A DNA stretch of 64,000 bases, taken from Leptolyngbyaceae cyanobacterium (GTDB lineage: Bacteria; Cyanobacteriota; Cyanobacteriia; Cyanobacteriales; Aerosakkonemataceae). Each line of letters begins with the position of its first letter. Positions within the stretch are counted from its first letter, which is position 1. The notes beneath the pieces were generated by a model that saw nothing but the letters and a program-made list of their open reading frames with translations, was not told where the DNA came from and searched no databases. The translations under genes and the position numbers were made by a program. Of this stretch, positions 26,339-35,435 are shown piece by piece. Location: assembly GCA_036703985.1 (NCBI GenBank), contig DATNQN010000022.1, positions 1 to 64,000 of the forward strand. The letters are read 5' to 3'.

Positions 26339-26917
26339 ATGGTTACCTTAACCGAAGCGCTGAATCGAATCATGAAATGGTTACAGCAGTACACCCCTGA
26401 ATTTGCCAATTCATTTCTACCTGGACTAACTCGTGAAGAAATTGAAGAAATAATTAAAGCTTTACCAGGAAAAGTACCTGAAGAAATTTATCAACTATAC
26501 CAATTCAGGAATGGTACTCTCAAAGAGATGAAATCGACTGTTTATCCTCTGTTTGAGTTTCTACCTCTGGCTGAATCTGTGGAAGTATGTCTGAGCATCA
26601 TCGATAATTTTGGCAAGGATGAGCCTCTTGTGTATGAAGGTAAATACTTACTTCCATTTCTTTGCGACAACTGTTGTTATTGTGCAGTTTTGTTAAACGA
26701 AGAACAGCAACCAGAATCACCAGTTATCGATATTGCTGCCGAGTGCGATCTCTCAATGATGTATCGAAATCTAACTAGTATGATGCTTACTCTTGCAGAA
26801 TACTTGGAAAGTGAAGTTTGTTATCTGGATACTGAAGGATTTTTAGTTACGGACGACGATAGAAAAATGGCTCAAATTTTTCAAAAATACAATCCTGGAT
26901 TGCAGTTCCTTCGTTAA
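26339..26917 (+). CDS. SMI1/KNR4 (SUKH) family protein
   Basis: The SUKH fold is visible from residue 28: LTREEIEEIIKALPGKVPEEIYQLYQFRNGT, with the characteristic P-x-x-hydrophobic-x-x-hydrophobic-Y pattern, then YPLFEFLPLAESVEV and a WxPF-like segment (GKYLLPFLCDN). In bacteria this superfamily is widely used as immunity proteins against contact-dependent or polymorphic toxins, and also occurs outside toxin loci. No toxin gene is adjacent. At 192 aa the length is normal. Its position between the two coiled-coil paralogues marks the segment as accessory. Confidence 0.8.
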   Translation: MVTLTEALNRIMKWLQQYTPEFANSFLPGLTREEIEEIIKALPGKVPEEIYQLYQFRNGTLKEMKSTVYPLFEFLPLAESVEVCLSIIDNFGKDEPLVYEGKYLLPFLCDNCCYCAVLLNEEQQPESPVIDIAAECDLSMMYRNLTSMMLTLAEYLESEVCYLDTEGFLVTDDDRKMAQIFQKYNPGLQFLR

Positions 26918-26987
26918 TTTCATTGCGTGTAATCAAGGGTAAAATGCAATTTTCTACTGAGTACATTCTTGGATTCAGTTTCATTTT

Positions 26988-27323
26988 TCAATCCACACCA
27001 TACTCTGTGAACTGTCGCATATATGGCGGGTGAAATCCAACAACAATATCCTGTTTTGGTACTCCCATTTCTACCAGTTCATTTCCGATATCATCCTCAG
27101 TTCCATTCCACTGAATCCAAATTTTGCCATCTTTGATATCTAAATGCAGCACTGGCCCATAAACTCTTTGTCGGTTATGCCAGCCAACATAAATAAGTTG
27201 ATAATGGTCGTGCTTGGTATCAAAAATAGTTTGCGCTTCTACTCCTTCATTCGATGAACTGCGGTTAGCATATTTCACCAAAATTTCCTGAATATATGCT
27301 CGATATTTCTCTAAGTTTTCCAT
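26988..27323 (-). CDS. xisI: XisI-family protein
   Basis: This is a homologue of the fdxN-element excision-controlling factor XisI of Anabaena. It starts with MENLEKYRAYIQEILVKYA, contains the diagnostic block DTKHDHYQLIYVGWHN (about 35-50) and ends VVGFHPPYMRQFTEYGV. The 111-aa length is typical. It overlaps the upstream xisH by 13 bp, so the pair is translated from one message. No fdxN or XisF recombinase is in the window. Such XisH/XisI pairs are common in cyanobacteria without the excision element, and their real role is open (a toxin-antitoxin-like or nuclease-inhibitor pair is one idea). Confidence 0.93.
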   Translation of the reverse strand: MENLEKYRAYIQEILVKYANRSSSNEGVEAQTIFDTKHDHYQLIYVGWHNRQRVYGPVLHLDIKDGKIWIQWNGTEDDIGNELVEMGVPKQDIVVGFHPPYMRQFTEYGVD

Positions 27324-27730
27324 AACGAAATCTCTTCTCTTTGGACATCGTAAATCAGTAAGTTGATTTGGCTACCCTCAATTACTTTCTGCACAAAAGG
27401 CATTGTAAAGAAATCATCGTAAATTTCCAATGGCACAGCTAAATATAAAATCCGTTCAGGTTCGCGATCCTCCAAAGCATAACGATAGTTGATGTATTGT
27501 CCAACAGCCAGATGAAATTCATACAGTTCGGATGTAGTCAAAAAAGTCTTGATTTCAACTGCGATCTTCTGCCCATCTCTATCAGCAGCAATAATTTTTT
27601 CCGCCCCCAAGTCAATATACATATTTGTTGTGCGGGTAATGGGAATTGTTAGGGGATCGTGAGTAATTTTCCAGCCCTCTTTTTGGAGAGCTTTCTTGAC
27701 TACATCATGAAAAAGGTCTTTTGCAGACAT
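27311..27730 (-). CDS. xisH: XisH-family endonuclease-like protein
   Basis: XisH proteins have a PD-(D/E)xK-like nuclease core. Here it reads YIDLGAEKIIAADRDGQKIAVEIKTF (D, then E-x-K). I start it at the ATG at 27730 (MSAKDLFHDVVKKALQKEGW), where known XisH proteins begin and where AGGA lies upstream. The frame stays open for another 27 codons and contains a CPNC motif, so a longer form cannot be excluded. The stop overlaps the xisI start by 13 bp. Confidence 0.92.
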   Translation of the reverse strand: MSAKDLFHDVVKKALQKEGWKITHDPLTIPITRTTNMYIDLGAEKIIAADRDGQKIAVEIKTFLTTSELYEFHLAVGQYINYRYALEDREPERILYLAVPLEIYDDFFTMPFVQKVIEGSQINLLIYDVQREEISLWKT

Positions 27731-27850
27731 CGCCTGTTTTTCCTGGCAGTTTGGGCATTTAAATCTCATCATAACTGTTGATGTTGAAAACGGGCAAGAT
27801 GCCCATTTCACAAAGAGCTTTTCTCACCAAATACATTTTGAGGTTTAACT

Positions 27851-28945
27851 ATGGCTATCAAACGTCCCAACGAAAAGAACACCAAAGCTGAAATTCTCGA
27901 AGCGTTTAACCAACTATTGCAAGAAAAGAAAGAATTGGAGACAAAAATGAATCAAAAACCTGAACCTAAACCTACCGAGACACGCAACGGCAATGGTAAC
28001 GGTAAATCTACTCCTGCAACGGAATTACTTACCAAACCGAATGTTGCCAATCAACAAAAGATGGAATCGATTATTGAAGGATTAAACCAACTGCAACTTA
28101 ATTTTGGTGGTGCGGTTAGCGATTTATCAGAAAAGTTGACTTTGGAAGCTTTCAAACTTCAGGAAGCGCAACGGAAGGTAACGGAAGAACGATCGCAATT
28201 ACAAGAACTGCATAATCTGGAAGTAACTGATGGTAGTTTAGATACGTTAATTCAACAATATGAAGATAGTTCTAAAGCTTTTGGTGAGGAACTAAAACAG
28301 CGTCAAGATGAGGTGGAACAAGCCATAACTCAAGCAAGGAAGGCTTGGCAAAAGGAACAGGAAGAACACCGTCGCACGATTAAAGAACGCAATGAAACTT
28401 TTGGTAAAACTCGCCAACGGGATAATCAAGAATACAGTTATGATTTGACTTTACAACGTAAGCTTTCTGATGAAGAATACGAACAAGAGAAGAAGCGTTT
28501 GTATCAAGAATTAGAAGAATTACAACAAACTCAGGATAAAGAATGGGCGGAACGAGAAAAAGCGATCGCAGAACGAGAAACTCAATTTAACGAACTGAAA
28601 GCAAAAGTGGAAGCGATGCCAAAAGACTTGGAAAATGCGATTAAACGTGCTAAGGAAGAAGGTAAGGGAATTGCTACTTACCAAGCGAAAGTCAAATCCG
28701 ATTTACTGAATAAAGAAATCGAAGGTGCTAAAGGTACTTACGAATTGCGAATTAACTCGCTGCAAGAAACAATTCAAAATCAAGATTCCCGCATTCAAAC
28801 TCTTTCCAAACAATTGGATGCAGCCCTCAAACAAGTACAAGATTTGGCAGTGAAAGCGATCGAAGGTTCGTCGAATCTCAGTTCTTTCCAAGCGATTAAA
28901 GATATTGCGATCGAACAAGCAAAAAATCAGAACAAAGTGAAATAG
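27851..28945 (+). CDS. Coiled-coil protein B (paralogue of 24833-25834)
   Basis: This 364-aa protein is mostly coiled coil. Corresponding blocks with protein A are KAEILEAFNQLLQEKKELE (residues 12-30), MESIIEGLNQLQLNFGGAVSDLS (about 71-93), RKAWQKEQEEHRR, and DLAVKAIEGSSNL near the C-terminus. Relative to A, it has a 30-residue Pro/Asn/Gly-rich linker after the first helix (KPEPKPTETRNGNGNGKS) and a longer C-terminal tail. The function is unknown. It starts at the ATG at 27851, is divergent from xisH (120 bp) and is followed at 96 bp by the KTSC gene with a strong hairpin between. Confidence 0.8.
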   Translation: MAIKRPNEKNTKAEILEAFNQLLQEKKELETKMNQKPEPKPTETRNGNGNGKSTPATELLTKPNVANQQKMESIIEGLNQLQLNFGGAVSDLSEKLTLEAFKLQEAQRKVTEERSQLQELHNLEVTDGSLDTLIQQYEDSSKAFGEELKQRQDEVEQAITQARKAWQKEQEEHRRTIKERNETFGKTRQRDNQEYSYDLTLQRKLSDEEYEQEKKRLYQELEELQQTQDKEWAEREKAIAERETQFNELKAKVEAMPKDLENAIKRAKEEGKGIATYQAKVKSDLLNKEIEGAKGTYELRINSLQETIQNQDSRIQTLSKQLDAALKQVQDLAVKAIEGSSNLSSFQAIKDIAIEQAKNQNKVK

Positions 28946-28952
28946 GGGTAAT

Positions 28953-29011
28953 GGGTAGTAGGTAGTAGGTAGTAGGGAAAATTCTTTACTGCTACCCACT
29001 ACCTACTACCC
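28953..29011 (+). terminator. Long stem-loop between coiled-coil gene B and the KTSC gene
   Basis: GGGTAGTAGGTAGTAGGTAG (28953-28972) pairs with 28992-29011 at 19 of 20 positions, with a 19-nt loop. Both arms are built of GTAGTAG-type 7-bp units. There is no T-run. It ends 30 bp before the next start, so it may attenuate or protect the transcript rather than act as a simple terminator. Confidence 0.5.
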
Positions 29012-29041
29012 ATCACCTACTACCAAAAAAGGAGAAATCTA

Positions 29042-29500
29042 GTGAAATTAAACAAACTTGACTTAAGTAACATTTTAGCAATCAGTCACGATGATGATTA
29101 TTTAGGATTAGTAATTGACAGAGGAGATAGCATAGAAGTCATTGAGATTCCCGCACCTTTAGCTGCTTATGAAGGATTGATGCAGCTAAATGCGATCGCA
29201 TCTGATGACTCGCCTGAATTATCCGCCTCAGTTGACTTTTACGAACTACCGGGAGTAGAACCAGAAATTCCTATGTATTTAGTAGAATCTACGATGGCAA
29301 ACGCTGTCGGATACGATCCCGATCGTGAAGTATTGCAAATTGAATTTAAAAACGGTTCAGTTTATCAATATGAAGATGTAGATGAAGAAACATGGGAAGA
29401 AATGATCTCATCTAATTCAACTGGGAAATTCTTCAATCGAGAAATCAAAGGAAATTATCCTTCTAAGCGGCTAGACATAGATGATTATCATGCAGAATAG
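29042..29500 (+). CDS. KTSC-domain protein (152 aa)
   Basis: The C-terminal part (about 80-145) is a KTSC domain: AVGYDPDREVLQIEFKNGSVYQYEDV, then WEEMISSNSTGKFFNREIKGNYPSKR. This small fold is related to the lysyl-tRNA synthetase C-terminal region and is often found in phage and accessory genes. The N-terminal 75 residues are acidic and not recognised. The start is GTG at 29042 behind AAAGGAG. It is probably the last gene of the unit that begins with coiled-coil gene B. Confidence 0.85.
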   Translation: MKLNKLDLSNILAISHDDDYLGLVIDRGDSIEVIEIPAPLAAYEGLMQLNAIASDDSPELSASVDFYELPGVEPEIPMYLVESTMANAVGYDPDREVLQIEFKNGSVYQYEDVDEETWEEMISSNSTGKFFNREIKGNYPSKRLDIDDYHAE

Positions 29501-29518
29501 AATGAAAAATCTAAATAG

Positions 29519-29567
29519 ACATCTGTGTTCATCTGTGTTTATCTGTGGATATCTGTGGTAAAAAAAT
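29519..29567. repeat. Dispersed ATCTGTG repeat
   Basis: Four ATCTGTG units end in GTGGTAAAAAAA, nearly identical to 23223-23269. It directly follows the KTSC gene. Confidence 0.8.
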
Positions 29568-29641
29568 CTCACGCACAATACCAATAAGCTTTAAAAATCC
29601 CTTTTGATTTATGAAATCAGAAGAGATAAATATTCTAGGAT

Positions 29642-29674
29642 AGAAAACGGGTTTCTTGAAGAAACCCGTTTTCT
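29642..29674. terminator. 33-bp palindrome, GAAAC-CGGTTTCTTG family
   Basis: AGAAAACGGGTTTCTT pairs perfectly with its complement around a central G (29658). It lies between the KTSC gene and the cyclase, which converge here, so it can terminate both. Related palindromes are at 51053-51085 and 61016-61050. Confidence 0.75.
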
Positions 29675-29731
29675 GCATAAATAATTCACCTGGAAAGCAC
29701 TTTATCTAATAGCAAACTCACCACTAAATTG

Positions 29732-32497
29732 CTAGGCTAACTTTCTCCCCTTTAGAAAATAAGTAGTCATCTCTCCCTTACCTTTGACGGAAATTGTACC
29801 GCGATTTTCAAACAAATATTTATCTTTCAATCGCTCGTAAGTTGCCGAAGTAACTTGGATGTATCCAGGTATACTGTGAGATTCCATACGACTGGCAATA
29901 TTAACCGCATCGCCCCATAAATCGTAGATAAATCTTTTCTTACCAATTACTCCAGCTACTACAATTCCCGTGTTAATGCCAATGCGAATTTGCAATTGAT
30001 ACCCAGTATCGATCTGCAATTGCTGCATGATATCCAGCATGGTTAATGCTAGTTCTGCAATTGCTTCAGCATGATCGATTTTGGGGATTGGTAAACCTCC
30101 GGCTACCATATAGGCATCGCCAATAGTTTTAATTTTTTCTAAACCGAGTTCCTCGATAATTTGGTCGAAGGAAGAAAAAATTTGATTCAATAAGTTAACT
30201 AATTCAATGGGCTGAAGTTTGGTTGAAAGAGATGTGAAGCCAACCAAATCGGCAAATAGAATCGTTACTTCATTAAAACTTTCTGCGATCGCGCTTTGAT
30301 CTTCTTTGAGTCGATTGGCAATTGGTTCTGGTAAAATATTCAGCAACAATTCTTCAGATTTTTCTTTTTCTAGGAGTAGTGCTTCTTCAGCTTGTTTGCG
30401 ATCGGTAATATCGCGAGCTACCCACATCACCGAGTTTTCAGATACGGGTGCAATCGTGGCGAAAAACCAATATTCAGAATCACCAACAGGTAGATCGTAC
30501 TCGAAATTAACCGTTTGTTTTGTGGTTAGTGCTTGCTGAATTTGATTTAAAAAAATTTCCACACGATCGCCGATTAAAAATTGTTCTACTGTCGGACTGA
30601 TAATATCAACGTCAGGCGGGTATAAACGTCCCGGATTTGTCGGTACGACTTTCAGATCGCTAGCTCGATCGTCAAGTACGAGTATGATATCGGTCATCGA
30701 TGCCAAAAGAGCATTCAATTCAGCATAAGATTGGGATAGCTTATCTTCTAATATTTTGCGATCGCTAATATCCCGCGCAACCCAAATCACACTTTCATCT
30801 GATAAAGGCGAGATATTAGCAGAAAACCAAACTCTTTGTTCCTTAAGCAATAAACTATATTCAAACTGGGCAGTTTCTTGGGTATTTAAAACACGCTGAA
30901 CGTAGCTAATAAAGCGATCTGCTTCTGATTTAGAGAAGATTTCTTGGAAATTTTTACCGATTTGTTCGGTAGCGATTTTGAGCAAATGATTGGGATTTGT
31001 CGAGACGACTTTCAGGCAATTTCCCTGGCGATCCACCACAATAATCATGTCTGTCATGGCAGCAAACAACGCTCGCAATTCTGCTTCGGTGGCAGCCAAG
31101 CTAGCCGTTCTTTCTTCTACTCTACTCTCTAATTCTTCATTTAACTTTTGCAGGGCTAATTCAGCTTGTTTGCGCTCGGTAATATCCGTACCAATAGAAA
31201 GTATGCCGATAAAATTTCCTTTCCAATCAAACAACGGCTTATTAGCCCATGATACCCAAACTCGTTCCCCATCGCGCCTGATATTTTCATTTTCATTGTG
31301 AGTATATTGCTCTGGATGCTGTAAAATCCCGCACATCATTTCTGCCAGGTCTTTCCCCCTAGTATCTGTTGGGGGAATAATCGTGCCAATCAAATTTTTA
31401 CCTAAGATTTCCGCTTCGGTGAAACCAAAAAATTTTTGAGCGAATTCATTAAAAAAGGTCACGTTACCTTGAGTGTCGATTTTGACAATTATACTGTTAG
31501 CATTTTCTACTAATTCCCGATATTTAATCTCGCTTTGTCGCAACAGATTCTCCGATGTAGCGCGTTCTGCTACGGTGGCAGCTAATAATAAAGAAGTAAT
31601 GGTAATAACTCCCAAAAATGATTGCAAAAATAAAATAGCCTGACTAATATTTTCAGCCTTAGCAATAAAAGGACTTCCGCCTTGCGATGCCCCCCAAAGG
31701 GCAATACTCGATACGATAAAAGAAGATAAAACCGCGCCGCGCCGACCGAATTGAATTGCTCCCCACATGATGAAGGGAAACGGTAAATATTCTAGAGGAT
31801 AACGGGAAATTGTTGCTTCAGTTTTCGCTCCAAATACCATCCAACTTAGGGTAACCAATGAAATTAGCCAAATCACCAGCCAGCTAATATTTTGAATGGT
31901 TTGTTTTTTATTTAATTTTTTGATATTCGACGGAGATTTTTTGGTGAATAAAACCAATAATAATGGGGTAAAAATTAGGATACCCATTGCATCTCCTAAA
32001 AACCAATGCCAGCGAACCTGCCAATACTGTTTCCACTCTATTAACCCGGTTAAAACCATCCGGAGCGGCCCTAAAATAGAATTTATTTGAGTGGCAATAA
32101 CAGCACCGAACAAAACAAGATAGACAACATCGATCAGACGAGTGAGGGAGATACTAAACCCCAAACGTCGCAACAAATAAACTGCAAAAACAGCTTGTAA
32201 AGTAGAACCGAAAATAGCTTGTAGGGCTAGTATTAATGATGCCTTGATACTTATAAAATCAAAAAAAAATGACCCCAAAGCTACTCCTGGCCAATAACGT
32301 ATTCCCAGTAATAAGAGTGCAGCTTGTGCAATTCCGGCAGGAGGCCATACGGACGAGCCTAAGAGTGCTACTCCTGGAATGGAGACTGCCAGTTTTCCCC
32401 CTAAAAAGTAAGCAATAGCAACTATAGTAACTTTTGCTAAGTATTGCAAAACTCTAGATTCAGGGAGCCGAAAACTGAGATTTTTTTTGGGGTTCAT
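29732..32497 (-). CDS. MASE1-PAS-class III adenylate cyclase
   Basis: This is a membrane-bound sensor cyclase that would make cAMP. The domains are: a MASE1 membrane sensor at residues 15-310 (about eight segments, with SVWPPAGIAQAALLLLG near 48); PAS 1 at about 325-440, ending DITERKQAE; a coiled linker; PAS 2 at about 470-590; PAS 3 at about 598-715; and a catalytic domain at about 735-920. Catalytic metal Asp residues are in ILFADLVGFTSL and KTIGDAYMVAGG. The Lys of EKIKTIGD and the Asp of YDLWGDAVNIASRM are the adenine-specifying pair, and the final Arg is the transition-state residue. The enzyme therefore looks active and ATP-specific. No partner gene is linked. Confidence 0.92.
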   Translation of the reverse strand: MNPKKNLSFRLPESRVLQYLAKVTIVAIAYFLGGKLAVSIPGVALLGSSVWPPAGIAQAALLLLGIRYWPGVALGSFFFDFISIKASLILALQAIFGSTLQAVFAVYLLRRLGFSISLTRLIDVVYLVLFGAVIATQINSILGPLRMVLTGLIEWKQYWQVRWHWFLGDAMGILIFTPLLLVLFTKKSPSNIKKLNKKQTIQNISWLVIWLISLVTLSWMVFGAKTEATISRYPLEYLPFPFIMWGAIQFGRRGAVLSSFIVSSIALWGASQGGSPFIAKAENISQAILFLQSFLGVITITSLLLAATVAERATSENLLRQSEIKYRELVENANSIIVKIDTQGNVTFFNEFAQKFFGFTEAEILGKNLIGTIIPPTDTRGKDLAEMMCGILQHPEQYTHNENENIRRDGERVWVSWANKPLFDWKGNFIGILSIGTDITERKQAELALQKLNEELESRVEERTASLAATEAELRALFAAMTDMIIVVDRQGNCLKVVSTNPNHLLKIATEQIGKNFQEIFSKSEADRFISYVQRVLNTQETAQFEYSLLLKEQRVWFSANISPLSDESVIWVARDISDRKILEDKLSQSYAELNALLASMTDIILVLDDRASDLKVVPTNPGRLYPPDVDIISPTVEQFLIGDRVEIFLNQIQQALTTKQTVNFEYDLPVGDSEYWFFATIAPVSENSVMWVARDITDRKQAEEALLLEKEKSEELLLNILPEPIANRLKEDQSAIAESFNEVTILFADLVGFTSLSTKLQPIELVNLLNQIFSSFDQIIEELGLEKIKTIGDAYMVAGGLPIPKIDHAEAIAELALTMLDIMQQLQIDTGYQLQIRIGINTGIVVAGVIGKKRFIYDLWGDAVNIASRMESHSIPGYIQVTSATYERLKDKYLFENRGTISVKGKGEMTTYFLKGRKLA

Positions 32498-32913
32498 ATT
32501 TTATACCCTAATACTGGGTACCTCATTTTCTAAAAAAGTATTTATAGTTACTGAAGATGCTCCCTAGTATTCCATTGAACTTCCACATAGTAATTCGCGA
32601 TCGCTTTTTCCTTTTGTTCGTTCATTATTGATATATTATAAACGGATTATTTTATCACAAATGAGGCGACGAAATACATTAATGAGTGGATGCCCCGCTC
32701 GTTGATTTTATACTCTACTCTGTACGGGTACGAACTTTTCTGTTGAAAATAGAGCTAGGGGTTAGGGGCCAGGGAAGAAAGAAGTTTATAATGTGGAACC
32801 TTTACATTTAATTTTTCTATACTCGCTCGTTTAGATTGGTGTCCAAATCATTCAAAAACCTTTTTCTGCGATCGCGAAGGGTAATATTTAAGTACTGCTC
32901 ATCAGTTTATCTG
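32498..32913. other. Non-coding gap upstream of the cyclase
   Basis: No gene is supported in these 416 bp. It should hold the cyclase promoter. A CTAGGGG-type repeat (CTAGGGG, TTAGGGG, CCAGGGAAG) lies at 32755-32777. Confidence 0.55.
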
Positions 32914-34260
32914 CTAATTCTCCCCACAATTGGCTGCATCGATCGATCGCAAGGCTTTTACTGCTAGATGATAGCAATGTTGGATATATTGGCGGTCTGA
33001 TTCTTCTGAGATTTGTGCTTGACTGGCTTTTTCGATCAGATCGGCATGATGGAGCAAACAATCGCGGTCTTTTTCGCGCTTGATGTGATTGGCGATCGCG
33101 CTAATTGCTTCTAGGAGGCGAATTCTGACGCCCACATCGGAATTGCTGTATTGGCGGATTTGGTTAAAAGCAGTATTGGTAATTTCTGCAAAGGTTAAAG
33201 TTTGAGTAATCACTCGTAATTTTTTTTCATCATCAAACCGATAGGGAGAAGGAAAGTCTCTTTCTGCCAGGTGAGAAAGTCCGGCGCTGAGTTGGTCGAT
33301 ACATTGAATGGCTGTCAAGGGATCGTTAATGCCAGGAGAAATGGCACGCAGGGCAATTTCTACTAGTTGATTGATGGAAAATTCAATGTCTTGCTGTTCG
33401 GTGCGCTGTTTGCCGATCGCAAATACTTGGTTAATTTGTTTAGCTAGTTTTTTGTTTAGGCGTTCTCCCGGCCAAACGATTAGTAGCACATTTCCTCTAA
33501 CGATAAAGTTACCGGGACGATATTTAAGGCGTAGTAACAAGTCTTTTTCTGTGGCAATTTCGATTAGTTTTTCGTTATCGATCGCTTGGAGATAACCGCT
33601 AGTACCAGCGAAGATGGCGCTAGCAGTGCGATCGAAATCGGTTGGTATTTCTGCTACTAGTCGTTCCTCATCTGCTGCTTGTCCGATTTCGGCGGGAAAT
33701 AGCCTGTCGATCGCTTTTTCTAAATCTTTACCGACTTCCGAAATCACTTGGGATGCTTGAATGGAGGTTGCTACGTGATGGATGAAGTAGATCAACACGC
33801 CGATACCGGCAATTGCTAATCCGAGCCCTATGGTGACCGAAATTTGGGGTACAAATACGTCGTAGTCTTCTCCCCGCACGGTACGCATTACCAGCAAGCA
33901 ATAAATGAAAGTGCCGATGAAGGTTCCCAGGACGATTTGATTGCCGATATCCTGCATAAAGTTACGCAACAGGCGTGGGCCAAATTGCGAGGAGGCTAAT
34001 TGAAGCACTACTAGGGTGATGGAAAAGACGGTACCTGCAACGGTAATCATGGAACCTGCAATGGCAGAAAGTAGACTTCTAGCTCCTTCTGGGCCACCGG
34101 TATAAATCCAACTTAAATTCTCGATCGGTCCAATTCTCCCTATGCGATCGAGGGCGATCGTTCCGAATGCTAAGGCGATGGAAAAAGTTGCCATCACCGT
34201 TGGTACAAACCAATAACTAGAATGTAGGGAATCCCAAAGTTTGGCTAAATAAAGTTTCAT
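32914..34260 (-). CDS. DUF2254 membrane protein
   Basis: This is a 448-aa inner-membrane protein. It has four N-terminal membrane segments (about 18-40, 60-85, 108-128, 145-168), with the family signature SLLSAIAGSMITVAGTVFSITLVVLQLASSQFGPRLL near residue 62. A cytoplasmic C-terminal domain follows (ERLNKKLAKQINQVFAIG, ALRAISPGINDPLTAIQCID). The function of the family is unknown. It shares ATGA with the stop of the mscS gene upstream (4-bp overlap), so the two proteins are translationally coupled and likely act together. Confidence 0.9.
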   Translation of the reverse strand: MKLYLAKLWDSLHSSYWFVPTVMATFSIALAFGTIALDRIGRIGPIENLSWIYTGGPEGARSLLSAIAGSMITVAGTVFSITLVVLQLASSQFGPRLLRNFMQDIGNQIVLGTFIGTFIYCLLVMRTVRGEDYDVFVPQISVTIGLGLAIAGIGVLIYFIHHVATSIQASQVISEVGKDLEKAIDRLFPAEIGQAADEERLVAEIPTDFDRTASAIFAGTSGYLQAIDNEKLIEIATEKDLLLRLKYRPGNFIVRGNVLLIVWPGERLNKKLAKQINQVFAIGKQRTEQQDIEFSINQLVEIALRAISPGINDPLTAIQCIDQLSAGLSHLAERDFPSPYRFDDEKKLRVITQTLTFAEITNTAFNQIRQYSNSDVGVRIRLLEAISAIANHIKREKDRDCLLHHADLIEKASQAQISEESDRQYIQHCYHLAVKALRSIDAANCGEN

Positions 34261-35252
34261 TGGCTATGATGATTGCCGTTTTTTTGTCCTCCCACTTCAG
34301 CCAACTTTCGCAAAGAACCGCCAATGCTGCGGGTTTTCGGGACTTCTCCACGTCCAGAGGGCCATCCTTCTCGTTGCCGAGTGCGATCGCCATCTGTTTC
34401 TTCTGTTTGATCGTGAAAAAGAATTTGCTGTGTTGGGAAGGGCAGATCGATACCGTTGGCAGTTAATTTATTCTTAATCGCAGTCAAAACTACATCTCGC
34501 GAGTCTAACGCATCTGCCCTGCGGGGCGGTTGTATCCACCAACGAACTCGAATATTTACCGTACTTTCCGCTAATTCCATCGTGAGCGCGTCAGGTGCCG
34601 GATCTTGCAATATTCCCGGTAATTCCCCCAGCGCTTCTAGCATTAACTGTTTCGCCCGTTCGATATCGTCTCCGTAACCGATACCCACATCGTATTCTAA
34701 GCGGCGGTTTTCAAAGGCAGTGTTCACCGTTACCGAATTGGTGAACAGTTCGGAATTGGGAATTACCACCCGACGCCCATCATATGTTCTGATGATGCTA
34801 GCGCGAGTTTGGATTTCTTCAACCGTTCCTTCATAGCTTTTGAAAACAATTTGGTCACCGATTTGAAATGGTTCGGTTAACAAAATTAAAATTCCCGCTA
34901 AGAAATTTTGCAGAATATCGCGGAAGGCAAAACCAATTGCTACACCACTAATTCCCAATAGTTGAACCAAATCTCCTGCCTGGAAAGTAGGAATGACGAT
35001 CGACAAAGCAACGAATAAACCAACTAAAATAACTATTCCCTGCGCTAATCTTCCTAGCACCATCCCCAGATTTCTCGCTTGGCGATGTCTGCGAGTTAAT
35101 CGTTTAACGAGGGACTTAATCGTTTTGCCAGCAAAGAAAAATAAGATAAATACTATCAGTGCTAATACAATGTTTGGCAGCATTACGATCGTGCCATCGA
35201 TCATGCCTTGAATTTTTCCCCAGGCTGTTGTTGCTGATTCACCCAGATCCAT
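34257..35252 (-). CDS. Small-conductance mechanosensitive channel, MscS family
   Basis: This channel releases solutes on hypo-osmotic shock. Three membrane helices lie near the N-terminus. The pore helix region is followed by the MscS beta-domain signature SGVAIGFAFRDILQNFLAGILIL and IGDQIVFKSYEGTVEEIQTRASIIRTYDGRRVVIPNS, then FTNSVTVN. The C-terminal alpha/beta domain includes IRVRWWIQPPRRADALDSRDVV. The C-terminal tail of 40 residues is basic and low complexity. I chose the ATG at 35252 (MDLGESATTAWG) because AAGGAGG lies just upstream. A weaker in-frame start exists at 35279. Confidence 0.93.
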   Translation of the reverse strand: MDLGESATTAWGKIQGMIDGTIVMLPNIVLALIVFILFFFAGKTIKSLVKRLTRRHRQARNLGMVLGRLAQGIVILVGLFVALSIVIPTFQAGDLVQLLGISGVAIGFAFRDILQNFLAGILILLTEPFQIGDQIVFKSYEGTVEEIQTRASIIRTYDGRRVVIPNSELFTNSVTVNTAFENRRLEYDVGIGYGDDIERAKQLMLEALGELPGILQDPAPDALTMELAESTVNIRVRWWIQPPRRADALDSRDVVLTAIKNKLTANGIDLPFPTQQILFHDQTEETDGDRTRQREGWPSGRGEVPKTRSIGGSLRKLAEVGGQKNGNHHSQ

Positions 35253-35435
35253 GAATCCTCCTTGTTTTGGAAAAATCAAAAGCTTTGTTGATACTAATCA
35301 AAAATTAGAAATTCTAACTCTATCCCTAGTGAGTAGGTTATCCCGACCTTTATGTTAGCCAATAATCTCGCTCTAACCCTTAAGGTATAATTCGGAAGAA
35401 AGAGATTTACTTTAAATAGAATCAAGGAGAATATT

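Noticed and set aside
26988..27730. An fdxN-type developmental excision element
   Set aside because: Only xisH and xisI are present. There is no xisF recombinase, no nif gene and no recombination-site pair.
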